Assembly (NCBI GenBank): GCA_963920525.1 | Contig: OY986436.1 | Location: forward strand, 7,894,001 to 7,958,000 | DNA length: 64,000 bases | Reading direction: 5' to 3' | Source: Dichetophora obliterata | Taxonomy: Eukaryota > Arthropoda > Insecta > Diptera > Sciomyzidae | Shown: positions 30,262 to 39,242 of the stretch, one piece after another | Position numbering within the stretch: position 1 is the first letter of the stretch | Layout: each line of letters begins with the position of its first letter | Notes under the pieces: generated by a model | Database searches by the model: none | What the model saw: the letters and a program-made list of their open reading frames with translations, nothing else | Told to the model about the DNA's origin: nothing | Position numbers and translations under genes: made by a program

Positions 30262-33120
30262 TTAGTCATGCAAAAGGTTTAAAACTTTTGATCGTAATTT
30301 TTCGGGTATAACAATACGCTCTCCGTAAAATAAACAACCCCCTTCAGTTGCCAAAGAGTCCCTTTTTAAATAATAACTTTCGATCGATTTAGATCTTTTC
30401 TCTGGCCACACACCTGTGATAACAGAATTGTAAGCTGTTAAAAGATTTTCATCAGAATCTATCTCACTCTTTACATCAGTCATGCTTAACGGAAAATCAC
30501 ATACTTTCATCGCATTTATGCTGTCATCCTCCACCTCAGTACCAAAATGAACGGGAAGTCTTGATAAGGCGTCAGCATTTGCCATATCCTGTGCCTTCCT
30601 ATACTTTATTTGGTAAGAATACATGGACAAAAATAAGGCCCACCTTTGTAATCGGTTTGCTGCCACTCCCGATACGTCCTTTCTCTCACCGAAAATTGCG
30701 CTTAATGGCTGATGATCACTATGGATGGTAAAGTGAAAACCATATAAGTATTTGTGGAATTTTTTAACAGCGAAGATAATAGCTAACGCCTCCCTATGTA
30801 ATTGCGAATAATTTCTTTCTGCTGCACTTAATGTACTTGAAACAAACATGACTGGCTTTTCAACCCCCTCAACAATATGAGATAACACTCCACCTACCCC
30901 ATATGGACTAGCGTCTGCAGAGACTATAATTGGCTTGGTGGGGTCATAGTGCGTTAGAATCCCAATGTTAGTTAAAAGACCTTTGCAACGATTGAAACAT
31001 GCTCTATGTTCTTCTTCCCAAGACCAGTTCACTGTATCTTTTGTTAAAAAATATAAACTTTGAAGTTCACCTGACAGGCTTGGAATGCATTTGTTATAAT
31101 AATTAACCATGCCCAAAAAAGACTTCAATTGTGTTTTATTATTGGGTTCGGGAGCTTGTAAAACGGCTTCCACCTTTGTTATACTTGGTGTTATTCCATC
31201 ACCCGTTATGTGGTAGCCTAAATAGTCGATTTCGGTTTTAAAAAACTGGCATTTATCAATGTTTACTCGAACGTTGTGCTCTAGCAATCGGTCTGAAACT
31301 TTGATAACATTATCTTTACACTCCTCTTTGGTCCTACCTCCGATAATAATATCGTCAAAATATACCTGTACCTTTTGCAGGCCTGCTAAAACTTGGTTGA
31401 TAATACTACAAAAAATTTGAGGTGCTGTTTTCAATCCAAACACCAGTCTTGTGAACTGATATAGGCCAACATGTGTATTTACTGTGAGAAGTTCTCTAGA
31501 ACGTTCTGAAACCGGTATTTGTAAATACGCCCCTGTCAGGTCCAGCTTTGTAAAAACCTTCCACCCTGAAAAAGATGCTAGAATGTCATCAATGCGCGGA
31601 ATTGCACTATGTTCCATTTCAACAAATTTGTTTATAGTACGCTTACAGTTCACGCACAAACGTATAGAACCATCTCCTTTGTTCACTACCACAAGTGGGC
31701 TTGCCCAGTTACTTCTTGTTACTGGTATTAAAACACCATCTTTGCATAGACGACTTATTTCTGCCTCTACTTTTTCTTTGATGCCATATGGAACAGAATA
31801 TGGTTTGCAGAATATTGGGTAGCTTTCATTTTTCAATACAATTTCTGCTATATAATTTTTAATGACCGAATCATTTGCTTTAGAAAAAATTGAGTTATAC
31901 TTTTGCAAAAATTCCAATTTATTTAAATCAACTGAGTTTACAAATAATGCTCTATCATTCTTAAATTCTAAAAAATATTTTTTCCAATTTTGAAATAAAA
32001 CATCTAACCAGTTTCTTCCCAGCAAAGGACTAAAATAATTATTACTGTCTAAAACAACCAATTGTAATTGAAATTTAATTCCATTGTATTCAACTTTAGT
32101 TTCTATGTTGCCTAAAATGTTAAGTTTTTCACCTGATATCAGTTTAATTGGTATATTAGATTTATTAAGCTTAATTTTATGATAATATTTCAAATAGTCA
32201 TTTTTGTGAATAACTGTTACACACGCCCCTGTATCAACTTCGAAAATTAGATCACGATCTTCAATCTTTACTGTTAACTTAAGTGGTAATGTTCTTGTGT
32301 TTGCTTTACCGATGTTGTTAATGTTGTTGCAATGATCATAATCATCATACTCGTCTTCATTGTCCTCTAATGTCTGTATTTTTCGCTCTTGCAATCTCTT
32401 TCTACAAACCCTCTGTATATGCCCTGGCTTGCCGCAGTAAAAACACAGAAAAGTACGACGACTTCCATTCCCTTCGTGAATAGCTTTTGGAACTCTGCTG
32501 TTGTTCTGGTGTAGTGATGCTTTGCGTCTTCTCTCATCACTGTTAAAACTTCTGTCGGCATCTTCTTTTTTCCGTAATGCGTTAACTCTTGGTTCTTCTT
32601 TAATCATCTCAACGTTTGCTGTTGTAATCTCGATTGCATTGGCAAGCTGTATTGCTTTCTCAAATGTTTTTAATTCAGCATCACTTAGCAACCGCTGCTG
32701 TATTTTTTCATCGCTTACCCCGCACACGAACTGTATGAGCAGCGCTTTGTCCAAGAATGATCCGAATTCGCAATGCTGTGCTTGTTGTTTCAATTCGATA
32801 ATAAATTCCGTTATGCTTTCGCAATGACCTCTAGTTCTTTTAAAAAATTTATCGCACTCCGCTATTAAATTTTTTTGTGGTTTAAAATGAATTTTCAACA
32901 TGGAAACTAACTGGTCGTAGTTGTAGTCTGCTTCGATTTTAGGCGCCGTTAAAGATACGATTACTTTAAAAAGCTTTGCACCTCCAACACTGCATAGAAA
33001 ACCCACTTTCTCTGAGTCTTTTACGCCATTTATAGTAAAAAAATGCTTAAGTCGACGTTCATATAAATCAAAATCATCGCCCAAAATATAGGGATCTACC
33101 GAACCAATAATTCTATTCAT
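30262..33120 (-). CDS. Ty3/gypsy gag-protease-RT-RNase H polyprotein (interrupted before integrase)
   Basis: A single open frame. The ATG at 33120 lies about 25 bp after the 5' LTR and is preferred over the GTG inside the LTR (about 14 codons upstream). Counting from that upstream GTG, Gag ends in one CCHC knuckle (CFYCGKPGHIQRVC, 240-253). The aspartic protease has D-T-G at 310-312 (FEVDTGACVTVI). Reverse transcriptase shows TKLDLTGAYLQ and YFDD at 601-604. RNase H has D750, E791 and D816, followed by NADALSR. Gag and pol are in one frame without a shift. A TAA at 30262 ends it just inside the integrase zinc finger, so this copy should not make integrase unless the stop is read through. Confidence 0.9.
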   Translation of the reverse strand: MNRIIGSVDPYILGDDFDLYERRLKHFFTINGVKDSEKVGFLCSVGGAKLFKVIVSLTAPKIEADYNYDQLVSMLKIHFKPQKNLIAECDKFFKRTRGHCESITEFIIELKQQAQHCEFGSFLDKALLIQFVCGVSDEKIQQRLLSDAELKTFEKAIQLANAIEITTANVEMIKEEPRVNALRKKEDADRSFNSDERRRKASLHQNNSRVPKAIHEGNGSRRTFLCFYCGKPGHIQRVCRKRLQERKIQTLEDNEDEYDDYDHCNNINNIGKANTRTLPLKLTVKIEDRDLIFEVDTGACVTVIHKNDYLKYYHKIKLNKSNIPIKLISGEKLNILGNIETKVEYNGIKFQLQLVVLDSNNYFSPLLGRNWLDVLFQNWKKYFLEFKNDRALFVNSVDLNKLEFLQKYNSIFSKANDSVIKNYIAEIVLKNESYPIFCKPYSVPYGIKEKVEAEISRLCKDGVLIPVTRSNWASPLVVVNKGDGSIRLCVNCKRTINKFVEMEHSAIPRIDDILASFSGWKVFTKLDLTGAYLQIPVSERSRELLTVNTHVGLYQFTRLVFGLKTAPQIFCSIINQVLAGLQKVQVYFDDIIIGGRTKEECKDNVIKVSDRLLEHNVRVNIDKCQFFKTEIDYLGYHITGDGITPSITKVEAVLQAPEPNNKTQLKSFLGMVNYYNKCIPSLSGELQSLYFLTKDTVNWSWEEEHRACFNRCKGLLTNIGILTHYDPTKPIIVSADASPYGVGGVLSHIVEGVEKPVMFVSSTLSAAERNYSQLHREALAIIFAVKKFHKYLYGFHFTIHSDHQPLSAIFGERKDVSGVAANRLQRWALFLSMYSYQIKYRKAQDMANADALSRLPVHFGTEVEDDSINAMKVCDFPLSMTDVKSEIDSDENLLTAYNSVITGVWPEKRSKSIESYYLKRDSLATEGGCLFYGERIVIPEKLRSKVLNLLHD

Positions 33121-33125
33121 TTCGA

Positions 33126-33144
33126 TTTTAATCCTCGTCGCCAC
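33126..33144 (-). other. Primer binding site of the Ty3/gypsy element
   Basis: The sequence TGGCGACGAGGATT on the element strand begins one base inside the 5' LTR border. This is where the 3' end of a host tRNA primes reverse transcription. The TGGCGAC start is compatible with a tRNA-Ser or tRNA-Arg type primer, but I cannot settle which. Confidence 0.7.
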
Positions 33145-33309
33145 TGTTTTATATAAACGCACGCTTTGCTTGTTAGATATCGACTGACTTTTTATTGAGT
33201 TGTTTGACTTAAACTTACTAACATAATAGGTACATAATATTAGAACTATAACTTAGTCTAAGAGCGTAAAGAGATAACTTAAGAGTATGTATAGAGTGAA
33301 TACACAACA
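33145..33309 (-). repeat. 5' LTR of the Ty3/gypsy element
   Basis: A 165-bp LTR identical by eye to the one at 28977-29141, with TG/CA ends. It provides the promoter for the minus-strand element. The following GAAAC (33310-33314) is the target duplication. Confidence 0.95.
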
Positions 33310-34048
33310 GAAACTAGTCATCTGATAGCCAAAGCTTGCGTAGTAGGCATGTTCCATTATCGCCATTACCTGCACAGCATTATAGCCCGGCTTCTTAATG
33401 CGTGGAATAATGTTATCAGTGAAATTCCGATAGCTAACAACGCAGGGTTCTTGAGAGACAATTCCTACATGACACTCGTATATGCGTAAGGATTTGGGAC
33501 GCTTAGGCCGTGGATGTTGAAATTTATATTGCTCGTTGACGGGAGGATTCCAAATATACTGTTTGAAGTTAACACCTTGGTTGGCTTCTTTTGGAGGTTG
33601 TCGCACATACTTTGTCCAAGGTGAGAGAAGATCGAGCAGTTGGCCTACCTGATTGCGAACGATTACTATAACCTCGCTTTGATGTTTGATGGGCGGTGTG
33701 CCATCGCTGTTGGCAGGAAGATGTAATTCCCATTTAACAAACTCTAATTTCTTAAAGCGATGACTTTCCCATTGCCAGTTACTAAAATCGCCTGTTAAAT
33801 ATAGCTCCTTTGCTCCAGAAGCCCATTGAAGAGCTGTATCAGAATTGTCGGGCAAAAAATGTAGCCCATAGTATTTATACCTTTGAGAGAAAGCATTCAT
33901 CCCGCCTTCAAGATTGTCGATTTTTTTTATCCAATCCTTGAGTACACCATGTCTTCTATGAATTTCCCTCTCAAACGGCTTTAAGTATGGATCTAATTTA
34001 AGGAAACTTTTAATCTCTTGTTTCAGCTTCAACTTTCATTGGATCCAT
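33310..34048 (-). pseudogene. Glycogen branching enzyme (GBE1-like) pseudogene, N-terminal part
   Basis: 1,4-alpha-glucan branching enzyme makes alpha-1,6 branch points in glycogen in the cytosol. Here an antisense, intronless stretch runs from ATG-Asp-Pro at 34048 through LDPYLKPFEREI, the CBM48 carbohydrate-binding region (KYYGLHFLPDN ... YLTGDFSNWQW ... KWELHLP), the RLRIYECHVGI-like segment and MAIMEHAYYASFGYQ near the GH13 barrel start. A frameshift near 34025 takes the start codon out of the main frame. The copy is then cut by the Ty3/gypsy element and continues at 28976. It is a pseudogene; whether it arose by retroposition or genomic duplication is open, because the 3' half is missing and no poly(A) was found. 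Confidence 0.85.
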
Positions 34049-34194
34049 TATTAAACAATTATATTTCAACAAGGTTCAAAAACAAAATTTTAATTAACAA
34101 AATTTTTAATATTTTAGAAGATTTGTTTAAAATTTCATGACCCTAGCTATTCCAGTTTCTGAGATAATGCAAATGTCATTCTAAAATCGAAAAC

Positions 34195-34558
34195 AGTGCA
34201 CTGGGCGGAGCATACAAAAAAACCTTGCAGTCGGTTGTAACGCGTGCTGCTAAGAAGGGATACAAATATAAGAGGAGGGAAAACAGACGAATTTTTAGGC
34301 AGAAAAAAGAGAGGCAGAAAAGCGCGAGCTTCAGAAAATCAAGATGCATGGCGACAGGAATGAGGCCCAAAAATTTTTCGAAAAGATAAAACGCCTTACC
34401 GATGGTCTTAAAACCGAGGCCTCTTCTTGCAAGGATAAAAATGGGAATCTAGAGGCAGAGATTCTAAAGAGAGGCATCCCGCCAATAGAGATGATATCCC
34501 GGAAACTCCAATTACAAATGACAGCGTCGAGGCTCCACTGCCAGACTATGATGAAGTT
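34195..34558 (+). pseudogene. RTE-type LINE fragment between endonuclease and RT
   Basis: Plus-strand translation (ATG at 34344 is internal) shows a basic RRDTN ... GRKKREAEKREL stretch, then MHGDRNEAQKFFEKIKRLTDG, KTEASSCKDKNGNL, and after a frame change EAPLPDYDEV. This order is typical of the linker between endonuclease and reverse transcriptase in RTE-like LINEs. It is the same strand and probably the same family as 27905-28599, and lies on the opposite side of the branching enzyme pseudogene. It is interrupted on its right by another LINE at about 34556. Confidence 0.65.
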
Positions 34559-36235
34559 TATTTTTTATTTTTTTTTATTTATTATTAATCTACTGGACTA
34601 TGTCCTTACAGATTATTTAAACTTAAACTAATTATATAATACAAATTTGTTTTAAAACTTCCTCTGCTATCAGAAAAGTCAATTTGGTGATCGATTAAAT
34701 TGCATAATGACAAGCATCTAGATATCGGCTCATTGCAGCCATAATTAGTTCGATGAAAGTCAATATAAAACAGATTCGATTCTCTTAGATTCCTAGCTGG
34801 AATATAAAATTTTACTAATTCCAGCAAACCGGGACAGTATATTTTGCCATCAAGTAAATCTTTTATGAAGAGTACACTTTGAGCATTCCTCCTTTCAGAT
34901 AAGCTTTGCATACCCAACAATTGACAGCGAGCTTTGTAGTCAGGCATATTATCATAAGAATACATGTGACGTATTGCAAACTTAGTAAATCTTTTTTGTA
35001 TTTTTTCGATTCTGTTCATTCCATACTCATAGTATGGGCTCCAAACTATACTACAGTACTCAAGAAGAGATCTAACTAAACACATATAAATTGATTTAAG
35101 GGTAAATGGATTTTTAAATTCTCTGGAATTTCTTTTTAAAAAACCAAACTGGGAGTTTGCTTTGGAAACGATGTAGTCAATGTGGTAACTAAATGAAAAT
35201 TTTGCATCAAAATGAATGCCCAAATCTTTTATTAATTCAACCCTTTGAAATGAATTATTATAATCATAGACGTAAGTCTGTATAATGGGTAATTGCTTGC
35301 GGGAATATGTCATTACTTTGCATTTAGAAAAATTTAATTTAAGCCCGTTATTGCGACACCAGGACATAAGTGCATCAATATCTGATTGAAAAAAAGAACA
35401 ATAACTAAAACTCTTGATATTCATAAAAATTTTTATATCATCCGCATACAGTAAACATTCGCTATGTTTGAAAATATTGGAAACATCGTTTATATATACA
35501 ATAAATAAAAGAGGGCCCAAATGACTACTTTGAGGAACTCCCGATATTGCATCGATTTCTCTAGAAAAGTTTTCATTTACCTTCACTATCAACTTCCTAT
35601 TACATAAATAAGAACGCAACCAACGCAAGAGGCTGGAATGAAAGCCCAACTTCTCTAACTTGAAGATAAGGATTTGATGGTTTAAACTGTCAAAAGCTTT
35701 GACAAAGTCTATGTAGAGCGTATCGACCTGTAAACTATTTTCAATAGCTGTAATTCCGAGGTTAGTAAAAATTGCTAGATTAGTGCAGGCAGATCTACCG
35801 GCGAAGAAACCATGCTGATTTATCAAAATATAATTTTTTATTTCTTGGAATAATCGGTTGCATACGATCTTGTCTAAGATTTTAGGTATAACCGAAAGTT
35901 TTTACAATGGGCCTATAATTTTCAACCAGGCTTTTTCGGCCTGCTTTGAAGATAGGAGATATATAAGCTATTTTCCACTCATCTAACATAACACCACTTG
36001 AGAGAGTTTTATTAAAAATCAATGTTGGCGCATTACATAACGACGGTGCACTATTTTTATAGAACAGCGGCGGAAGCAAATCATATCCCGCCCCTTTTTT
36101 TATATCTAAACTAGAAAGAGCCAGAAAAACTTCTTTTTCTGATAGCTCAATATTGCCTAAATTCACAACACTAGAAATGACTGAGAAGTGCGAAGGAACT
36201 ATTGCCAACGAGTATAAATTATACCAAGAGATTGC
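34556..36235 (-). mobile_element. 5'-truncated LINE (Jockey/CR1-like), minus strand
   Basis: The 3' end is marked on the minus strand by an A-rich tail of TAATAAATAAA-like composition (34556-34595) after the ORF stop at 34606. The body encodes reverse transcriptase and the C-terminal region. The 5' end is lost near 36210-36235, with no endonuclease. Insertion was into the RTE-type fragment at 34195-34558. A target duplication could not be identified. Confidence 0.75.
34606..36208 (-). pseudogene. LINE reverse transcriptase (ORF2 fragment), one frameshift
   Basis: Two open frames, 36208-35882 and 35826-34606, form one protein broken by a single frameshift near 35895-35900. The first has the upstream RT blocks (LSSLDIKKGAGYDLLPPLFYK ... 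WKIAYISPIFKAG ... NYRPIVK). The second has NQHGFFAGRS, LYIDFVKAFDSLNH, GVPQSSHLGPLLF and the catalytic YADD (residues 127-130 of the second frame), followed by the thumb and a C-terminal region. In GVPQSSHLGP a conserved Gly is replaced by Ser. These blocks match Jockey/CR1-type LINE RTs. Confidence 0.8.
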
Positions 36236-37358
36236 TTCATCCAGCGTTCCAACTTCTTTCCAGACTATCAGCCATCCACCGACAGAAAAACCAAAACAAT
36301 GACAACCAACGAGTTTTTGTACTCGTTATTGACGCATTGCTGTGAGTAAGAAGAAGTAAACATAAAAATGAATACGACAAGTAACGAAAGGAGAAGAAAA
36401 CAATATTATAAGTATGTATGTGAATGAAAATGTAACTTCTATTTGCCACAACTTTTACAGCTTATTTTTTTGTGTTAATTTTTGGGATCTTCTTGTGTTT
36501 GACGAATTGATGTTGTTTCTAGCTGGACATAGTTGTTGCGATTTTATTCTTGCTAGATTTTGGTTGCATCTGCAAATAATAATTTTTTCATTAGCCGAAT
36601 AAAAAGACGGAATTCAGATTCGGCTAAAGAAATAATTATTCTTTAATAAGGAGTTGCAAATATGTTTTTTTTTTTTCATGAAGAGAAGAAAATTGCTTGT
36701 TACCCATTTGCTTTAATGTTGTTGAAATGGTTTTTATGTAGGTATTTTATTAAAAGATACCAAAGTTACAAGCAGTCATGATTTTATTTTAAGAAATTTA
36801 TTTAAGAAAAAAATTTTATTTTTTATTAAAATGTCAATTTTACGACAAAACCATTGATCGTAGATGCATGTATATATATAGTATAGAATAGTATAGATAT
36901 ATATTAATATTATATTTATTATTATATACACATATACTTATAATTTTATTAGTATTCTTATTAGGTTATCTTAAACCACCAACAAAAATATACCTATCTG
37001 CCCAATCAGAAAACCCTGCAAGCATAATCAAAAGTATATTTTGATTCAATTGGAAAATATTTAAGAATTCCATTTCGTTATATTTAGATATTTATTTCAG
37101 ATAGATTTTATGTTGAAACGTATATAACTAATCCGAGTAAAACAATTTCATTTAGAACATTTTATTTTTTTATATATTTTTATATTCTTTGTTTATCACG
37201 TAATTAAAATGCAATGATAAAATTTTTAACATTTATTAGAATAATTTTGTAAAAATGTAATATTGTGACGAAATTTGTTGTGAGCATTTTTATCATGCAT
37301 TTCTTAATTGGTTGGTTTTAAGCATTTTAAACATTTTAAAAATAAACAGTTTTAAACA
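36236..37358. other. AT-rich noncoding region
   Basis: No gene or element ends were recognised. (AT)n-like stretches lie at 36869-36945. Short open frames here show no motif. Confidence 0.45.
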
Positions 37359-37360
37359 TA

Positions 37361-38646
37361 TTGGGGGTTGGAATTAATTTTAAAGGTTTTTTTTCGGTTT
37401 TTGAGCATTTATTTAGAAACAACGGTACAATGTATATTATTCAAAGTATTGTCCATCGTTAGCTACAACATTTTCCCATCTTTCTGGCAGCATATGGATT
37501 CCGCGCCGGAAGAACGATTAGTCTTTTGAGGCAATCCACGAATCGACCCATTTTTTGGTATCCTCGTAAGAAGTGAAGCGCTGCTCAGCCAAGCCATGCG
37601 TCATCGATCTGAATAGGTGGTAGTCTGAAGGGGCTATGTCTGGGCTATAAGGCGGGTGGGGTAGCACATCCCAATTCAGCGCCTCCAACGTTTCCTTGAC
37701 GGTTCTTGCAACATGTGGCCGTGCGTTGTCATGTTGAAAAACCACTTTGTCGTGTCTTTTGGCATATTCCGGCCGTTCAACCTTTAATGCTCGGCTCAAT
37801 TGCATCAATTGTTGTTGGTAGCGTTCCCCAGTGATGGTTTCGTTAGGTTTTAGCAGCTCATAGTACACGACACCCTTCTGATCCCACCAAATACACAGCA
37901 TAAGCTTGGCGCCATGAATATTCGGCTTGGCCTTCGATGTTGATGCATGGCCGGGTGGTCCCCACGATTTTTTTCGCTTAGAATTATCGTAATGGATCCA
38001 CTTTTCATCGCCAGTGACAATACGATGCAAAAAACTCTTCCTTTTATGCCGTTGAAGCAGTTGTTCGCACATGCAAAATCGCCGTTCAACGTCTCTCGGC
38101 TTCAACTGGTACGGCACCCAATTTCCTTGCTTTTGAATCATTCCCATGGCCTTCAAGCGTTTGCCGACCGTTGATAAGTCGACTCCCAATGATTCTGACA
38201 ATTCTTGAAGGGTTTGACACGGGTCTTCATCGAGCAAAGCCTCCAATTCCTCATCTTCAAACTTTTTCGGCTGGCCCGGACGCTCTTTGTCTTCCGTATC
38301 AAAATCACCACTTTTAAACCGACGGAACCAGTACTCACAAGTAGAAATCGATGGAGCATAGTCCCCGTAAGCCTCAGTAAGCGTGCGTTGTGCTTCAACC
38401 ACTTTTTTCTTCAAATGGAAGCACAAAAGTAAACCTTCCCGCAAATTGCGTTTTGTTGGAACGAAAGTCGACATGTTCACAGAGAAAAAATATATGTTGT
38501 TTACACTTCAGTGGAATGACACATACTGAAAAATGAAGCTTAGACAATGTGCTTTGAAATGAATATAGTCACAGGTGTGCCCGATGCGATCTATTGATAG
38601 TTACGCCATCTCTTAGAAAACCTTTAAAACTAATTCCAACCCCCAA
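37361..38646 (-). mobile_element. mariner element, 1286 bp
   Basis: The inverted ends TTGGGGGTTGGAATTA are followed by near-identical TTTTAAAGGTTTT at both termini. TA dinucleotides flank the element (37359-37360 and 38647-38648). The total length of 1286 bp is typical of full-length mariners. It contains a single transposase gene on the minus strand with intact catalytic residues but a late stop codon. Confidence 0.95.
37437..38480 (-). pseudogene. mariner transposase with C-terminal nonsense codon
   Basis: The frame from ATG 38480 encodes 320 aa up to TAA at 37518. The N-terminal helix-turn-helix domain (about residues 10-115) is followed by WVPYQL (121-126), D158 in VTGDEKWIHYDN, D251 in FQHDNARPH and D286 in YSPDIAPSDYHLF. 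This preserves the D,D34D spacing of mariner catalytic domains. After the stop the same frame continues for 26 recognisable residues (FFRRGIHMLPERW ... DGQYFE) to the natural stop at 37437-37439, so a single nonsense change truncates the protein. Activity of the truncated form is unlikely but cannot be excluded from sequence. Confidence 0.9.
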
Positions 38647-38648
38647 TA

Positions 38649-39242
38649 ATATATATATACAGTTTTAAACATTCATAATATATATGAATTATTTCATATA
38701 TATTACTTTTAAGTAAAATTCCATGTGAGTATAATTTATATAATTGTATAATAGCATATATTGAAACGATGTTATTTTTTTTATTAAATATTTACAAGTT
38801 ATTAGTTTATTTTATGAAGTTTAAGGTATTTATTTAATACAATATGTGACTATTGTCTTCTGTACATGCTTTTATTGGGTAAATTTTTATGACCTTTTTT
38901 TGGTTTTTAAAGCATTATTATAGCACAAGAGGTTTACATATTTTTATGTTTTTGTTCAATGTAAAAAGTGAACATTTCTGTATTTTATTACTATGTTTAG
39001 AGGTCAGTTATATGTAAATGCAGACGTATTAACCTCGTATATGATTATTGCCATTTTTTTAAATGTTTGAAGAATACGATACTTTTGCATCATCGGGAGA
39101 ATTAAATGGCAAGTTTCATAGTTCCGTATGGTTGATCAATGGATTTAATTGTTGCGATAAATGCCAATTTTCACAGTTCTGTAAGGTTGATCAATGAATT
39201 TAATTTAATAATGATAATTTAATAATAATTAATTTAATAATG
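38649..39242. other. AT-rich region between mariner and satellite array
   Basis: No gene. An imperfect ~57-bp duplication (TTCATAGTTCCGTATGGTTG near 39115 and TTCACAGTTCTGTAAGGTTG near 39172, each followed by ATCAATG) lies just outside the array, then an AATAATTTAAT-rich run up to the first monomer. Confidence 0.55.

Larger units (their letters stand above)
28977..33309 (-). mobile_element. Full-length Ty3/gypsy retrotransposon (4333 bp)
   Basis: The element has 165-bp terminal repeats beginning TG and ending CA, identical by eye, flanked by the 5-bp direct repeat GAAAC (28972-28976 and 33310-33314). On the element strand (minus) the order is LTR, a primer-binding-site-like TGGCGACGAGGAT directly after it, gag, protease, reverse transcriptase, RNase H, integrase, a polypurine tract (TTTGGGAGGGG, 29142-29152) and the 3' LTR. 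There is no envelope gene. Identical LTRs imply a recent insertion. It interrupts an already decayed branching enzyme copy, and the frame across the empty site is restored when the element and one GAAAC are removed. Confidence 0.95.

Noticed and set aside
31484..32827. Plus-strand open frames inside the gypsy element
   Set aside because: Shadows of the minus-strand gag-pol frame.
33121..33162. Upstream GTG start for the gypsy polyprotein
   Set aside because: It lies inside the LTR and primer binding site; the ATG at 33120 is the sensible start.
33253..33309. C-terminal extension of the branching enzyme frame
   Set aside because: These residues come from reading into the gypsy LTR, not from the enzyme.
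36237..36449. 70-codon minus-strand frame upstream of the LINE
   Set aside because: No LINE motif and not in frame with the RT; not supported as coding.
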